DNA of 26,161 nt from an uncultured Flavobacteriales bacterium (lineage in GTDB: Bacteria; Bacteroidota; Bacteroidia; Flavobacteriales; Weeksellaceae), in contig CALFIE010000008.1 of the NCBI GenBank assembly GCA_937876095.1, positions 1 to 26,161 of the forward strand, in the 5' to 3' direction. Made by a program: the position numbers and the translations under genes. Below are positions 1 through 8,027 of the stretch, one piece after another. Within the stretch, counting starts at the first letter, position 1. Every line of letters starts with the position of its first letter. The notes beneath the pieces are model-generated. The model did not search any database and was not told the DNA's origin. It saw only the letters and a program-made list of their open reading frames with translations.

Positions 1-14
1 TGCTCTTCCGATCT
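1..14 (+). other. Untrimmed Illumina adapter remnant
   Basis: The first 14 bases, TGCTCTTCCGATCT, are identical to the 3' end of the TruSeq read-2 adapter. The T before GCTC fits the read-2 rather than the read-1 version. It is not genomic sequence and marks a contig end. Confidence 0.93.
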
Positions 15-112
15 GAATTATATTTTTTTATAATTTCGTTTATTATTAAAAAAAAAAAAATCATAATTAAAATAATTTATTAATTTTACAATTCCGAAAT
101 TTTTTAATTTTT

Positions 113-1069
113 ATGGAGATTGATATTCAAAGAGAGTTGATCGTATTTTATAATATAGAAAATTTATTTTACCCAAAAAATATTAAATTTGAAAATAAAA
201 ATAAAATCGATTACAATAGTGGTTTAAGAAATTGGGATAAGTGGAAATATATAAATAAACTTCACAAGATTAATCATGCCTTTCAACTTATCCAAGAAAA
301 AGAAGATTGTTTACCCGCTTTAATTGGATTTGCAGAAGTTGAAGGAAAAAAAGTATTGGAAGACTTAATTACATATAAACCATTGAGTAATCGATATCGA
401 ATAGTGCATTTTGAATCATTAGATGAGCGTGGTGTAGATGTGGCTTTATTATATGACAAAGAAAAAATTGAAATTCTACACACAGAACCAATCAGTTTTT
501 TGTTTGATTTAGATCACCCTACCGAAACCAATTTTGATACTACTAGAGATGTACTATATTGTAAATTGAAATTTCATAATGAAATAATTCATACCTTCGT
601 TGTCCACTTACCTTCAAAAAGAGAATTTGACATCAATAAAAGTAAGAGAAGTTTCATTATTAATGAAATAAAAAAAAGAATTATAAAAATAAAACAAAAC
701 GGAAACGAATCAGTAATAATTTTAGGAGATTTTAATGAAGATCCTAACGAAGAAAATATACAAAATTTACTTTTTGACAATGAATTGAATAAAACTATAA
801 TAAACCCTTATACAGAACTTCATTTTAACAAGCAATATTCAACTTTTTATAATAAAAAAGGATTACTTTTTGATCAGATTTTGTTTTCTGATCATTTTAT
901 AGAACCTAAATTTGCACTTCAATTTGAAGAAGCCAAAGTATTTAATTCGGAAGAATTATGTGATTGGAAAAATAAACAAAAACCTTTCAGAACTTATGCT
1001 GGAACAAGATATTTGGGAGGTTATAGTGATCATTTTCCTGTATATATTAAATTAAATAGTAAACATTAA
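113..1069 (+). CDS. Endonuclease/exonuclease/phosphatase (EEP) family protein
   Basis: This 318-residue protein has the conserved blocks of the EEP (DNase I-like) fold in order: NIENLF (14-19), the metal-binding acid in GFAEVE (E75), DVALLYD (109-115), VVHLPSKRE with the catalytic His (H165), ILGDFNEDP (D206, N208), FDQILFS and the C-terminal SDHFPV (D306, H307). All catalytic positions are present, so it should be an active metal-dependent phosphoesterase; whether the substrate is DNA, RNA or a small phosphoester cannot be told. No signal peptide is visible, so it is probably cytoplasmic. The ATG at 113 follows AT-rich DNA without a Shine-Dalgarno sequence, as is normal in Bacteroidota. The contig starts only about 100 bases upstream, so its upstream context is unknown. 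The next gene, an Lrp/AsnC regulator, follows after 78 bases on the same strand. Confidence 0.88.
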   Translation: MEIDIQRELIVFYNIENLFYPKNIKFENKNKIDYNSGLRNWDKWKYINKLHKINHAFQLIQEKEDCLPALIGFAEVEGKKVLEDLITYKPLSNRYRIVHFESLDERGVDVALLYDKEKIEILHTEPISFLFDLDHPTETNFDTTRDVLYCKLKFHNEIIHTFVVHLPSKREFDINKSKRSFIINEIKKRIIKIKQNGNESVIILGDFNEDPNEENIQNLLFDNELNKTIINPYTELHFNKQYSTFYNKKGLLFDQILFSDHFIEPKFALQFEEAKVFNSEELCDWKNKQKPFRTYAGTRYLGGYSDHFPVYIKLNSKH

Positions 1070-1147
1070 AAAATTGAACAACAAACAGTAAAAAAAATTA
1101 GAATTTAGAATAAGAATAGAAAACAACGAACAAAATTAGAAAAAGAA

Positions 1148-1618
1148 ATGAAAAACGTACAACTATCGACTTATCACATAGATGCTGTAGATAAGCAAAT
1201 CATTTACATGTTAATGGATAACGCTAAGACTTCTTTAGCTCATATTTCCAAATATGTAGGCATCTCAACAACAGCTGTTCATCAAAGAATAAAAAAATTA
1301 GAACAAGCTGGTGTAATAGAAAATTCAATATCAATTCTTAATCCTAGAAACGTAGGCTACAAAGTCGTTTCATACATAGGAACGTATCTTGACCAACCAA
1401 GTCATTATCAGGAAGCCATAAAAGCTCTGAAAGATATCAATGAAATTGTTGAAGCACATTACACCACAGGAAATTACTCACTGTTCTTAAAAGTTCTTTG
1501 CAAAGACAACGATCATTTAATGGAAATTTTGAAAAAACTTCAAAAACTAAAAGGCGTAACTAGAACAGAAACTTTTATTTCATTAGAACAAAGTATCAAC
1601 CGACAACTAAAAGTGTAA
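1148..1618 (+). CDS. Lrp/AsnC family transcriptional regulator
   Basis: The protein has 156 residues, the usual size for the Lrp/AsnC family. Residues 11-60 form the winged-helix DNA-binding domain (DKQIIYMLMDNAK, then HISKYVGISTTAVHQRIKKL as the recognition helix region). Residues from about 68 to 145 fit the RAM ligand-binding and oligomerisation domain (GYKVVSYIGTYL, VEAHYTTGNYSLFLKV). Members bind amino acids or other small effectors and assemble into octamers around DNA. The effector is not evident here. The gene is followed by a very strong hairpin terminator, so it probably does not share a transcript with deoC, although that operon is a possible target as a neighbour. Confidence 0.93.
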   Translation: MKNVQLSTYHIDAVDKQIIYMLMDNAKTSLAHISKYVGISTTAVHQRIKKLEQAGVIENSISILNPRNVGYKVVSYIGTYLDQPSHYQEAIKALKDINEIVEAHYTTGNYSLFLKVLCKDNDHLMEILKKLQKLKGVTRTETFISLEQSINRQLKV

Positions 1619-1636
1619 TTACATTATTTTTTTTTG

Positions 1637-1692
1637 AAAAAAAGGAGAAAAACACAATCGAATAACTTTGATTGTGTTTTTTTCCTTTTTTT
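1637..1692 (+). terminator. Strong rho-independent terminator after the Lrp/AsnC gene
   Basis: A 23-base arm (1637-1659) pairs completely with 1670-1692, with one G-U wobble, around a 10-base loop. The core is AACACAATC/GATTGTGTT. Because the outer stem is A-run against T-run, the structure carries its own U-tract and could act in both directions. Confidence 0.88.
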
Positions 1693-1789
1693 TTGTAATA
1701 TTTTTAATGAAAATAGAACCTAAATCATAAATTATTGCAAAGTTTTGAGTAATTTTACATCCATTTTATACCATTTTAATGCAATTTTT

Positions 1790-2788
1790 ATGACTAAAGT
1801 AGCAGACAACGTAAAATCCAACGATAAAATCACACCTCATCTCGACCGAAATGAAGGACTCCCATTCAATACAGAATTATTTGATTCCATCAATATCAAC
1901 AGAAGTGCTGTAGAAAGACGAATACAAACTTTACCAGGACGTAGAAGCGTGAAAAAAGAATTTCAGGCAGCTTGGTTGCTCAAAGCAATATCCATGATTG
2001 ATCTTACCACACTTGCTGGTGACGACACTCGTGGTAACGTACTCAGATTGTGTGAAAAAGCCAAAAATCCTGTAAGAACAGATCTATTACAAAAATTAGG
2101 AATGCAAGATTCCCACCTTACAACAGGCGCAGTTTGTGTGTATCACAACCTTATTCCCTACGCAAAAGAAGCATTGAAAGGAACCAACATTCCTATTGCA
2201 GCTGTTTCTACAGGATTTCCTGCAGGTAAAATTTCTTTGGAAGACAAAATCACCGAAATCAAAAAATCTGTAAAAGCTGGTGCTACAGAAATAGATATCG
2301 TTATCAGCAGAGATTTGGTACTGGAAAGCAAATGGGAAGAACTCTACCAAGAAATTAAACTCTGCAGACAAGCTTGTGGAGACGCTCATATGAAAACCAT
2401 TTTGGCAACTGGCGAAATACCAACCTACACCAAAGTTGCCAAAGCAAGTTGGGTTGCTATGATGGCTGGTTCAGATTTTATAAAAACTTCTACAGGCAAA
2501 GAAGCCGTAAATGCAACATTAGCAGTAAGTTTGGTGATGATTCGTTGTATAAGAGACTATTATCAACTCACAGGAATCAAGGTCGGCTACAAACCAGCAG
2601 GTGGAATTCAGAAAGCAAAACAAGCACTGGATTATCTCATTTTAATCAAAGAAGAATTGGGAACAGATTGGTTGACTCCAGAATTATTCCGTTTCGGAGC
2701 AAGTTCACTTTTGGGAGATATAGAACGCCAATTAGAACACTATCTAACAGGAAGTTACAGCGCAAATTATCGTCATCCGATGGCATAA
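1790..2788 (+). CDS. deoC: Deoxyribose-phosphate aldolase (DERA)
   Basis: DERA cleaves 2-deoxyribose-5-phosphate to glyceraldehyde-3-phosphate and acetaldehyde, the last step of deoxynucleoside catabolism. The Schiff-base lysine is K232 in FIKTSTG, the second active-site lysine is K268 in YKPAGGI, and the acidic motif EIDIVI is present. The block IDLTTLAGDDT resembles the longer, eukaryote-like DERA type rather than the roughly 260-residue E. coli enzyme, which agrees with a length of 332 residues. An in-frame TTG at 1745 would add 15 residues, but they are hydrophobic and unlike the family, so the ATG at 1790 is preferred. The aldehyde dehydrogenase that could consume the acetaldehyde lies 280 bases downstream on the same strand, with hairpin element B between them. 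Confidence 0.95.
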   Translation: MTKVADNVKSNDKITPHLDRNEGLPFNTELFDSININRSAVERRIQTLPGRRSVKKEFQAAWLLKAISMIDLTTLAGDDTRGNVLRLCEKAKNPVRTDLLQKLGMQDSHLTTGAVCVYHNLIPYAKEALKGTNIPIAAVSTGFPAGKISLEDKITEIKKSVKAGATEIDIVISRDLVLESKWEELYQEIKLCRQACGDAHMKTILATGEIPTYTKVAKASWVAMMAGSDFIKTSTGKEAVNATLAVSLVMIRCIRDYYQLTGIKVGYKPAGGIQKAKQALDYLILIKEELGTDWLTPELFRFGASSLLGDIERQLEHYLTGSYSANYRHPMA

Positions 2789-2817
2789 ATTGGTCATACT
2801 GAACGTAATCGAATTTT

Positions 2818-2900
2818 GGGCGCCAATTTCCGCCTTCCGCTCCCAATCTTTTGTTCGTCGTACCTCCTCACAAAAGGATTTCCGCTCAAGTCGGGGCGCA
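2818..2900 (+). repeat. Hairpin element, copy B
   Basis: This stretch is clearly richer in G+C than its surroundings. It begins GGGCGCC, continues TTCCGCTCCCAATCTTTTGT, and closes after a 15-base loop with ACAAAAGGATTTCCGCT and CGGGGCGC. AATCTTTTGT (2845-2854) pairs with ACAAAAGGATT (2870-2880) with one bulge. The same flank order (CCGnT, CAATC, TTTT, loop, AAAA, GGATTTCC, nCT) is found at 19484-19577 and, inverted, at 21532-21626. It lies between deoC and the aldehyde dehydrogenase gene and could act on the transcript as a terminator or processing hairpin. Confidence 0.6.
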
Positions 2901-3021
2901 AGTATAAGAAAAGATAAAAATTAAGAGGCAATTCGTGGCGCAAGTAAAAAGTACAATTCATAAAGAAAAAAGAAAAAGTAATAATATTAATATTACAAAT
3001 TAATAAAGCAAAATATTAAAT

Positions 3022-3056
3022 TACATAGTACATTGTACATTCTACACTGTACAAAA
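3022..3056 (+). repeat. TACATTG heptanucleotide tandem repeat (5 units)
   Basis: Five consecutive 7-base units read TACATAG, TACATTG, TACATTC, TACACTG, TACAAAA. They end 12 bases before the ATG of the aldehyde dehydrogenase gene, so they lie in its leader. The same unit recurs at 22855-22875. Confidence 0.75.
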
Positions 3057-3068
3057 CAAAATAATAAA

Positions 3069-5456
3069 ATGGAAATCAAAGAAATATACAACACTATGGT
3101 TTACGGTCCCGCTCCAGAAAGCGCTGCTCCTGCAGTAGAATTTTTAGAATCTCATCAGCGAAAATTCGAACTTTTTATAGATGGAGATTGGCAAAAACCG
3201 ATTTCTAAAAAATACGATGACACCATCAATCCATCTAACAAAGAATTTTTGGCAAAAATTGCCGAAGCAGATACTGCAGATGTAGACAAAGCCGTGAAAG
3301 CTGCCAACAAAGCATTACCAGATTGGGTAAAAATCGGTGGATTCGAGCGCGCAAAATATTTGTACGCCATTGCAAGGCAAATCCAGAAAAATGCTAGACT
3401 TTTTGCAGTTCTAGAAACACTGGACAATGGCAAACCAATTCGTGAAACCAGAGATATAGATATTCCAATTGTTGCAAGACACTTCTATTATCACGCAGGT
3501 TGGGCTAAACTGATGGATACCGAACTCAAAGATTACAAAGAAATTGGCGTAATCGGACAAATCATTCCTTGGAATTTTCCACTTATGATGCTCGCTTGGA
3601 AAGTTGCACCAGCTCTAGCTATGGGAAATACCGTTGTCATAAAACCTGCCGAACTCACCTCGCTTACTGCATTACTTTTTGCAGAAATTTGCCAAAAAGT
3701 AGGCTTACCAAAAGGCGTTGTAAATGTAATTACTGGTCGTGGTTCTGTTGCTGGTAATGCTTTGGTAAATCACAAAGACATACAAAAAGTGGCATTTACC
3801 GGATCTACCGATGTTGGTAAAATCCTACGAAGAAATATTGCCGGAACTGGCAAAAAAATATCCCTCGAATTGGGTGGAAAATCCCCTTTTATTGTTTTCG
3901 AAGATGCCGATCTTGATTCTGCAATAGAAGGAATTGTAGATGCTATTTGGTTCAATCAAGGTCAGGTTTGTTGCGCAGGTTCCAGATTATTGGTACAAGA
4001 AAGCGTTTCCGAAAAATTTTACAAAAAATTAAAATCCAGGATGGATACACTCCGAATTGGCGATCCAATGGATAAAGCCGTAGATATGGGAGCGGTAGTT
4101 TCTAAAACGCAACTCAAAACCATAGATGATATGGTGAAAATTGGGATTGATGAAGGTTGCAACATCTATCAAGCGAAAAATGCAGTCCCAAAAAATGGTT
4201 TCTACTTCCCTCCTACTTTGTTTACCGATGTTTCTACGAGTTCTGTAATTGCACAAGAAGAAATTTTCGGACCAGTTTTGGTAGCGATGACTTTCAGATC
4301 ACATAATGAAGCAGTAAGTTTAGCCAATAATTCCAGATATGGTTTGGCTGCAAGTATATGGACAGAAAACATCAATTTAGCATTAGATATTGCCCCGAAA
4401 CTAAAAGCAGGAAGTGTTTGGATCAATTGCACCAATCAATTTGATGCAGCTTCTGGTTTTGGTGGCTACCGAGAATCTGGTTTTGGTAGAGAAGGCGGAA
4501 AAGAAGGTCTTTATGAATATATGAAACCAAAAATTGAAGACGAATTTAGTAGCAAACCTCTTGTTCCGAAAGCTACTAAAAATTCCAAAAATTTTGAAAA
4601 ATCTTTAGCAGAAATAGATCGTACCACCAAATTATTTATTGGGGGCAAACAAACCAGACCAGATGGTGGTTACAGTATGGAAATCAAAAATGCATTTGAT
4701 GAATATATTGGCGAGGTTTCCGAAGGAAACAGAAAAGACATCAGAAATGCAGTAGAAGCTGCACACGCAGGAAAATCTTGGTCAGGAATGACTGGTCACG
4801 CAAGAGCACAAGTTTTATATTATATTGCAGAAAATTTAGCAATTCGTGCCGAAGAATTTGCCAATAGAATAGTAGAAATGACCAACCAATCGCTAGATTC
4901 TGCAGTAGTAGAAGTAGAAAAATCCATCGAGCGAATTTACACTTATGCTGCTTTTGCAGATAAATATGATGGATTGGCGCATTCTACGGTGCAAAGAATG
5001 GTAACTTTGGCGATGCCAGAAGCAATTGGAGTGATGGCAATTGTTTGTCCAGAAGAAAATCCACTTCTTGGATTTATCTCTACTGTAATTCCAGCAATAG
5101 CTATGGGAAATAGTGTAATAGCAATTCCATCAGAAAAACACCCATTTTCTGCAACCGATTTTTACCAAATTTTAGAAACTTCTGACGTTCCTGCAGGAAC
5201 CGTAAATATAGTTACTGGTCATAAAGATGAACTTGCAAAAGAACTTGCAAAACACTATGATGTTGACGGAATCTGGTATTTTGGCGAAAAAGAAGCTTGC
5301 AAAGACATCGAAATTTTAGCCACTGATTCTATGAAACGATCTTGGTGCAATTTCGGCAAATACCGAAATTGGCTGGATGTTGCACAAGGTGAAGGCGAAG
5401 CATTTCTGCGTCACGCAACCGAAATCAAGAACATCTGGATTCCTTACGGAGCTTAA
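3069..5456 (+). CDS. Two-domain aldehyde dehydrogenase, ALDH16 type
   Basis: The protein has 795 residues from the ATG at 3069; the upstream in-frame start at 3033 would translate the heptad repeat and is rejected. Residues of about 30-500 are a complete NAD(P)-dependent aldehyde dehydrogenase: IPWNFP, KPAELTS, FTGSTDVG, the general base E267 in ELGGKSP, and the nucleophile C301 in NQGQVCCAG. From about residue 521 (LFIGGKQTR) a second, shorter ALDH-like domain begins. It keeps the NAD-fold pattern (VMAIVCPEENPLLGF, AIAMGNSVIAIPSE) but ends without a catalytic cysteine loop. This architecture is that of ALDH16, in which the C-terminal pseudo-domain is structural. Human ALDH16A1 has lost catalytic residues in its first domain, but here the first domain looks active. 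Adjacent deoC suggests acetaldehyde as a substrate, which is inference. Confidence 0.93.
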   Translation: MEIKEIYNTMVYGPAPESAAPAVEFLESHQRKFELFIDGDWQKPISKKYDDTINPSNKEFLAKIAEADTADVDKAVKAANKALPDWVKIGGFERAKYLYAIARQIQKNARLFAVLETLDNGKPIRETRDIDIPIVARHFYYHAGWAKLMDTELKDYKEIGVIGQIIPWNFPLMMLAWKVAPALAMGNTVVIKPAELTSLTALLFAEICQKVGLPKGVVNVITGRGSVAGNALVNHKDIQKVAFTGSTDVGKILRRNIAGTGKKISLELGGKSPFIVFEDADLDSAIEGIVDAIWFNQGQVCCAGSRLLVQESVSEKFYKKLKSRMDTLRIGDPMDKAVDMGAVVSKTQLKTIDDMVKIGIDEGCNIYQAKNAVPKNGFYFPPTLFTDVSTSSVIAQEEIFGPVLVAMTFRSHNEAVSLANNSRYGLAASIWTENINLALDIAPKLKAGSVWINCTNQFDAASGFGGYRESGFGREGGKEGLYEYMKPKIEDEFSSKPLVPKATKNSKNFEKSLAEIDRTTKLFIGGKQTRPDGGYSMEIKNAFDEYIGEVSEGNRKDIRNAVEAAHAGKSWSGMTGHARAQVLYYIAENLAIRAEEFANRIVEMTNQSLDSAVVEVEKSIERIYTYAAFADKYDGLAHSTVQRMVTLAMPEAIGVMAIVCPEENPLLGFISTVIPAIAMGNSVIAIPSEKHPFSATDFYQILETSDVPAGTVNIVTGHKDELAKELAKHYDVDGIWYFGEKEACKDIEILATDSMKRSWCNFGKYRNWLDVAQGEGEAFLRHATEIKNIWIPYGA

Positions 5457-5509
5457 CTTTTTTCTTTTTTAAAAATCAGTTTCTAAAAATTAAGAAAAAA
5501 TAACGTTTT

Positions 5510-6244
5510 ATGTATAATTCCTTAAAAATAGTTGTTAAAAAAGTGATTCCTAAAAAATTCCTGCTAGAACATGAAGATCATTTCAGGAAAGTTTTAGTTC
5601 CGTTTTACAAAGGAAATAAACATGTATGTAACTTATGTAGCACTCAATTAAGCAATTTTGTACACTTAGAAAACAGAGATTTAATCTGTCCGATTTGTGG
5701 GAGTTTACCTAGAACTAGAAGGCTTTTTATGCTTTTGAATAATGAGTTTCTACAACCAAATATGGTTGTTCTAGATTTTTCACCTTTTCGTGCAGTTTAT
5801 AGAAACCTGAAAAAGAGAAATGATTTTGATTATTATCCTACTGATTTTGAAACTGATTTTCTTGCAGATTACCACTTTGACATTACCAAAATTGAAACAG
5901 AAGACAATAAGTTTGACCTTATTATTTGCTATCATGTATTAGAACACATTGTAAATGATCAATTGGCAATGAAAGAATTGCACCGAGTTCTGAAAAAAAA
6001 CGGAAATATACTAATTCAAACTCCTTTCAAAGAAGGTGAAATTTACGAAGATTTTACCAAAACAACGCAAGAAGAAAGACTTCAATATTTTGGTCAAAAT
6101 GATCATGTTAGAATTTACTCTGCTTCTGGTTTAGAGAACAGACTTCGAAATGTAGGTTTCCAAACAGAAGTGAGAACTTTAGCAGCAGATGATTACTTTG
6201 GTTTTTCTGAAAATGAACGAATCATTATTGCTAAAAAACACTGA
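5510..6244 (+). CDS. SAM-dependent methyltransferase with N-terminal zinc ribbon
   Basis: This 244-residue protein has a four-cysteine zinc ribbon at the N-terminus (CNLC at 40-43 and CPIC at 60-63), followed by a class I methyltransferase fold. The post-motif region FDLIICYHVLEHI (135-147) and the strand-turn-strand LHRVLKKNGNILIQTP (158-173) are typical of Methyltransf_11-like enzymes. Motif I is unusual: VVLDFSPFR (86-94) replaces the glycine-rich loop expected at the SAM site. The substrate is unknown. Related proteins are often found with cell-surface sugar genes, but none are nearby here. It begins 53 bases after the aldehyde dehydrogenase and faces the next gene tail to tail, with a shared terminator between. 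Confidence 0.85.
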   Translation: MYNSLKIVVKKVIPKKFLLEHEDHFRKVLVPFYKGNKHVCNLCSTQLSNFVHLENRDLICPICGSLPRTRRLFMLLNNEFLQPNMVVLDFSPFRAVYRNLKKRNDFDYYPTDFETDFLADYHFDITKIETEDNKFDLIICYHVLEHIVNDQLAMKELHRVLKKNGNILIQTPFKEGEIYEDFTKTTQEERLQYFGQNDHVRIYSASGLENRLRNVGFQTEVRTLAADDYFGFSENERIIIAKKH

Positions 6245-6280
6245 ATCTTTCAGAAATTATTTTGTTAATTTTCAAAAATA

Positions 6281-6302
6281 AATCCCGAAAAATTTCGGGA
6301 TT
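6281..6302. terminator. Bidirectional terminator between convergent genes
   Basis: AATCCCGAA and TTCGGGATT form a perfect 9-bp stem around a 4-base loop, flanked by A-rich DNA on the left and T-rich DNA on the right. It lies between the methyltransferase (+) and the T9SS-sorted protein (-) and can serve both. Confidence 0.87.
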
Positions 6303-6305
6303 TTA

Positions 6306-6656
6306 TTATTGTTTGATGATTTGAGTAACTTTCTGTGTGTTATCGCTCAATGTATAGCGAATTAAATATTTACCTGGCCTGAAACGATCCAAATCAATTT
6401 CCGCTGCGTTACTATTAATAGTAAATTGTGCAACTTGCATTCCTAAAATAGAATAAAAAGTAACCGTCTTTATCTTTAATGATGAATCTTTCGCTTTTAA
6501 TAAGATAAAATCTTTCGCCGGATTCGGATAGGCAATCAAAACACCATCGTCTGATTTCTGATTGGTAGAAACCGTTTCACGATTTGTTTGCGCCTTCATA
6601 TTATTAGAAAACGTCAAAACTCCTATAAATGCAATAAAAAATATAATTTTTTTCAC
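6306..6656 (-). CDS. Minimal secreted protein with T9SS type A sorting domain
   Basis: The protein has 116 residues. Residues 1-22 are a signal peptide (MKK, then IIFFIAFIGVLTF, cleavage near KAQ). After a short polar linker the rest, from about residue 40, is a type A C-terminal sorting domain: YPNPAKDFILL (43-53), then VTFYSILGMQV, and the end GKYLIRYTLSDNTQKVTQIIKQ-like strand pattern. Such domains direct cargo through the type IX secretion system to the cell surface. There is almost no cargo, because the mature protein is nearly all sorting domain. It may be a surface peptide in its own right or the remnant of a larger secreted protein. It has its own good promoter, divergent from hemB. 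Confidence 0.85.
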   Translation of the reverse strand: MKKIIFFIAFIGVLTFSNNMKAQTNRETVSTNQKSDDGVLIAYPNPAKDFILLKAKDSSLKIKTVTFYSILGMQVAQFTINSNAAEIDLDRFRPGKYLIRYTLSDNTQKVTQIIKQ

Positions 6657-6686
6657 TTTTTTTGAATTTAATACTCATTATTAGTA

Positions 6687-6717
6687 CAAATGTAAAACAT
6701 TTCAAATTAATTTGCAA
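6687..6717 (-). promoter_or_regulatory. Promoter of the T9SS-sorted protein gene
   Basis: On the minus strand TTG (6715-6717) and TACATTTG (6687-6694) are separated by 20 bases, matching the Bacteroidota primary-sigma consensus TTG, about 19-21 bases, TAnnTTTG. It points away from hemB. Confidence 0.75.
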
Positions 6718-6739
6718 GAGTTTTTTTATTTAATATAAT

Positions 6740-6747
6740 TAAATTTG
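6740..6747 (+). promoter_or_regulatory. Probable hemB promoter -7 element
   Basis: TAAATTTG matches TAnnTTTG exactly and lies 29 bases before the hemB ATG. No TTG is found at the usual spacing; the nearest is 25 bases upstream, so the -33 part is uncertain. Confidence 0.6.
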
Positions 6748-6776
6748 CAAAAGTATTTCAAAAATCAAACCAAAAA

Positions 6777-7769
6777 ATGATTATCTACTCTAGAAACCGA
6801 AGACTCAGAACAAATGCTTCTATAAGAAGCTTGGTACAAGAAACGGTACTTACAACCAACGATTTTGTAATGCCCATTTTTGTGATGGAAGGCAAAAATA
6901 AGCAAGAAGCCATTCCATCAATGCCAGGAATTTCCAGAAGAAGTCTAGATTTAACGATTTTGGAGTGCAAAGAACTTTATTCATTAGGTATTAAAGCGGT
7001 GAATCTTTACATGAAAGTTTCAGAAAACCTAAAGGACAATGCCGGAACCGAAGCTTGGAATAAAAATGGATTAATGCAAAACACCATCAAAGCAATTAAA
7101 GATGCAATACCAGAAATGGTAGTTATGCCCGATGTTGCATTAGACCCGTATTCAATTTTCGGACACGATGGAATTATTACCAACGGAAAAATTGATAACG
7201 ATGCCACCAATGATGCACTTGTAAAAATGTCGGTTTCTCACGCAGAAGCTGGTGCAGATATTGTTGCACCAAGTGATATGATGGATGGTCGTGTTGCAGC
7301 AATCAGAACTGGTTTAGAAGAAAGTGGTTTTACCGATGTTGGTATTTTGAGTTATGCAGCCAAATATGCAAGTTCGTTCTATGGTCCGTTCAGAAGTGCG
7401 CTGGATTCTGCACCAGTAGATCATGTAGAAATTCCGAAGGATAAAAAAACCTATCAAATGGATTTTCATAATTCTAGAGAAGCTATGGATGAAGTACAGA
7501 AAGATATTGCAGAAGGCGCAGATATTATCATGATAAAACCAGGTTTACCTTATTTAGATATTGTTTCGCAAGTTCGCGTTGCCATAGATTTACCAATTGC
7601 AGTTTACAATGTAAGTGGTGAATACGCCATGCTAAAAGCGGCTGCACAAAATGGTTGGTTAGATAATGATAAAGCAATTATAGAAAGCCTTACTTGCATA
7701 AAAAGAGCAGGTGCAGACTTGATTTTCTCTTATGCTGCAAAAGAAGCTGCTCAATTATTGAACGAATAA
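6777..7769 (+). CDS. hemB: Porphobilinogen synthase (delta-aminolevulinic acid dehydratase)
   Basis: The enzyme condenses two 5-aminolevulinate molecules to porphobilinogen in heme biosynthesis. Its 330 residues match the family length. Both Schiff-base lysines are visible: K196 in SYAAKYASSFYGPFR and K254 in IMIKPGLPYLD. The N-terminal arm (RNRRLRTNASIR), the VMPDVALDPYS block and the C-terminal RAGADLIFSYAAKEAA are also typical. The metal-binding segment VMPDVALDPYSIFGHDG lacks the cysteine triad of the zinc enzymes, so this should be the magnesium type. It stands alone, with its own promoter element, divergent from the small T9SS protein. Confidence 0.97.
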   Translation: MIIYSRNRRLRTNASIRSLVQETVLTTNDFVMPIFVMEGKNKQEAIPSMPGISRRSLDLTILECKELYSLGIKAVNLYMKVSENLKDNAGTEAWNKNGLMQNTIKAIKDAIPEMVVMPDVALDPYSIFGHDGIITNGKIDNDATNDALVKMSVSHAEAGADIVAPSDMMDGRVAAIRTGLEESGFTDVGILSYAAKYASSFYGPFRSALDSAPVDHVEIPKDKKTYQMDFHNSREAMDEVQKDIAEGADIIMIKPGLPYLDIVSQVRVAIDLPIAVYNVSGEYAMLKAAAQNGWLDNDKAIIESLTCIKRAGADLIFSYAAKEAAQLLNE

Positions 7770-7891
7770 TTTATACTAAAAGTTATTGAATTATTACCAC
7801 ATCAAAAAAAATTGCTCGTAGGTAATTGTTCGTATTTAATAGTAATGAACAGTTCAATAGTAATTCTATGGTCTATTAATTTAAAAAAACT

Positions 7892-7899
7892 TATCTTTA
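7892..7899 (+). promoter_or_regulatory. Possible promoter of the cold-shock-domain gene
   Basis: TATCTTTA differs from TAnnTTTG only in the last base. If used, transcription would start near 7905 and leave an untranslated leader of roughly 120 bases rich in pyrimidines. No clear -33 TTG is at the right distance. Confidence 0.35.
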
Positions 7900-8027
7900 C
7901 ACCAATTATCGTGGTTTCTGCCTTTGCTTTTTCTGTTTTAGATAGAATTTAATCGTTTTTTTCTGCCAGTTTTGCTTTTCCAGCTACCAATTTTTTATTA
8001 ATCTAAACAAATAATACACAGTAGCTT

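Noticed and set aside
1745..1789. TTG start extending deoC by 15 residues
   Set aside because: The extension is hydrophobic and unlike the family, and the ATG at 1790 is well placed.
2374..2802. 142-codon frame on the plus strand overlapping deoC
   Set aside because: It is a shadow of deoC in another frame with Ser/Arg-rich composition and no recognisable family.
3033..3068. Upstream start for the aldehyde dehydrogenase
   Set aside because: It would translate the TACATTG array; the ATG at 3069 begins the conserved sequence.
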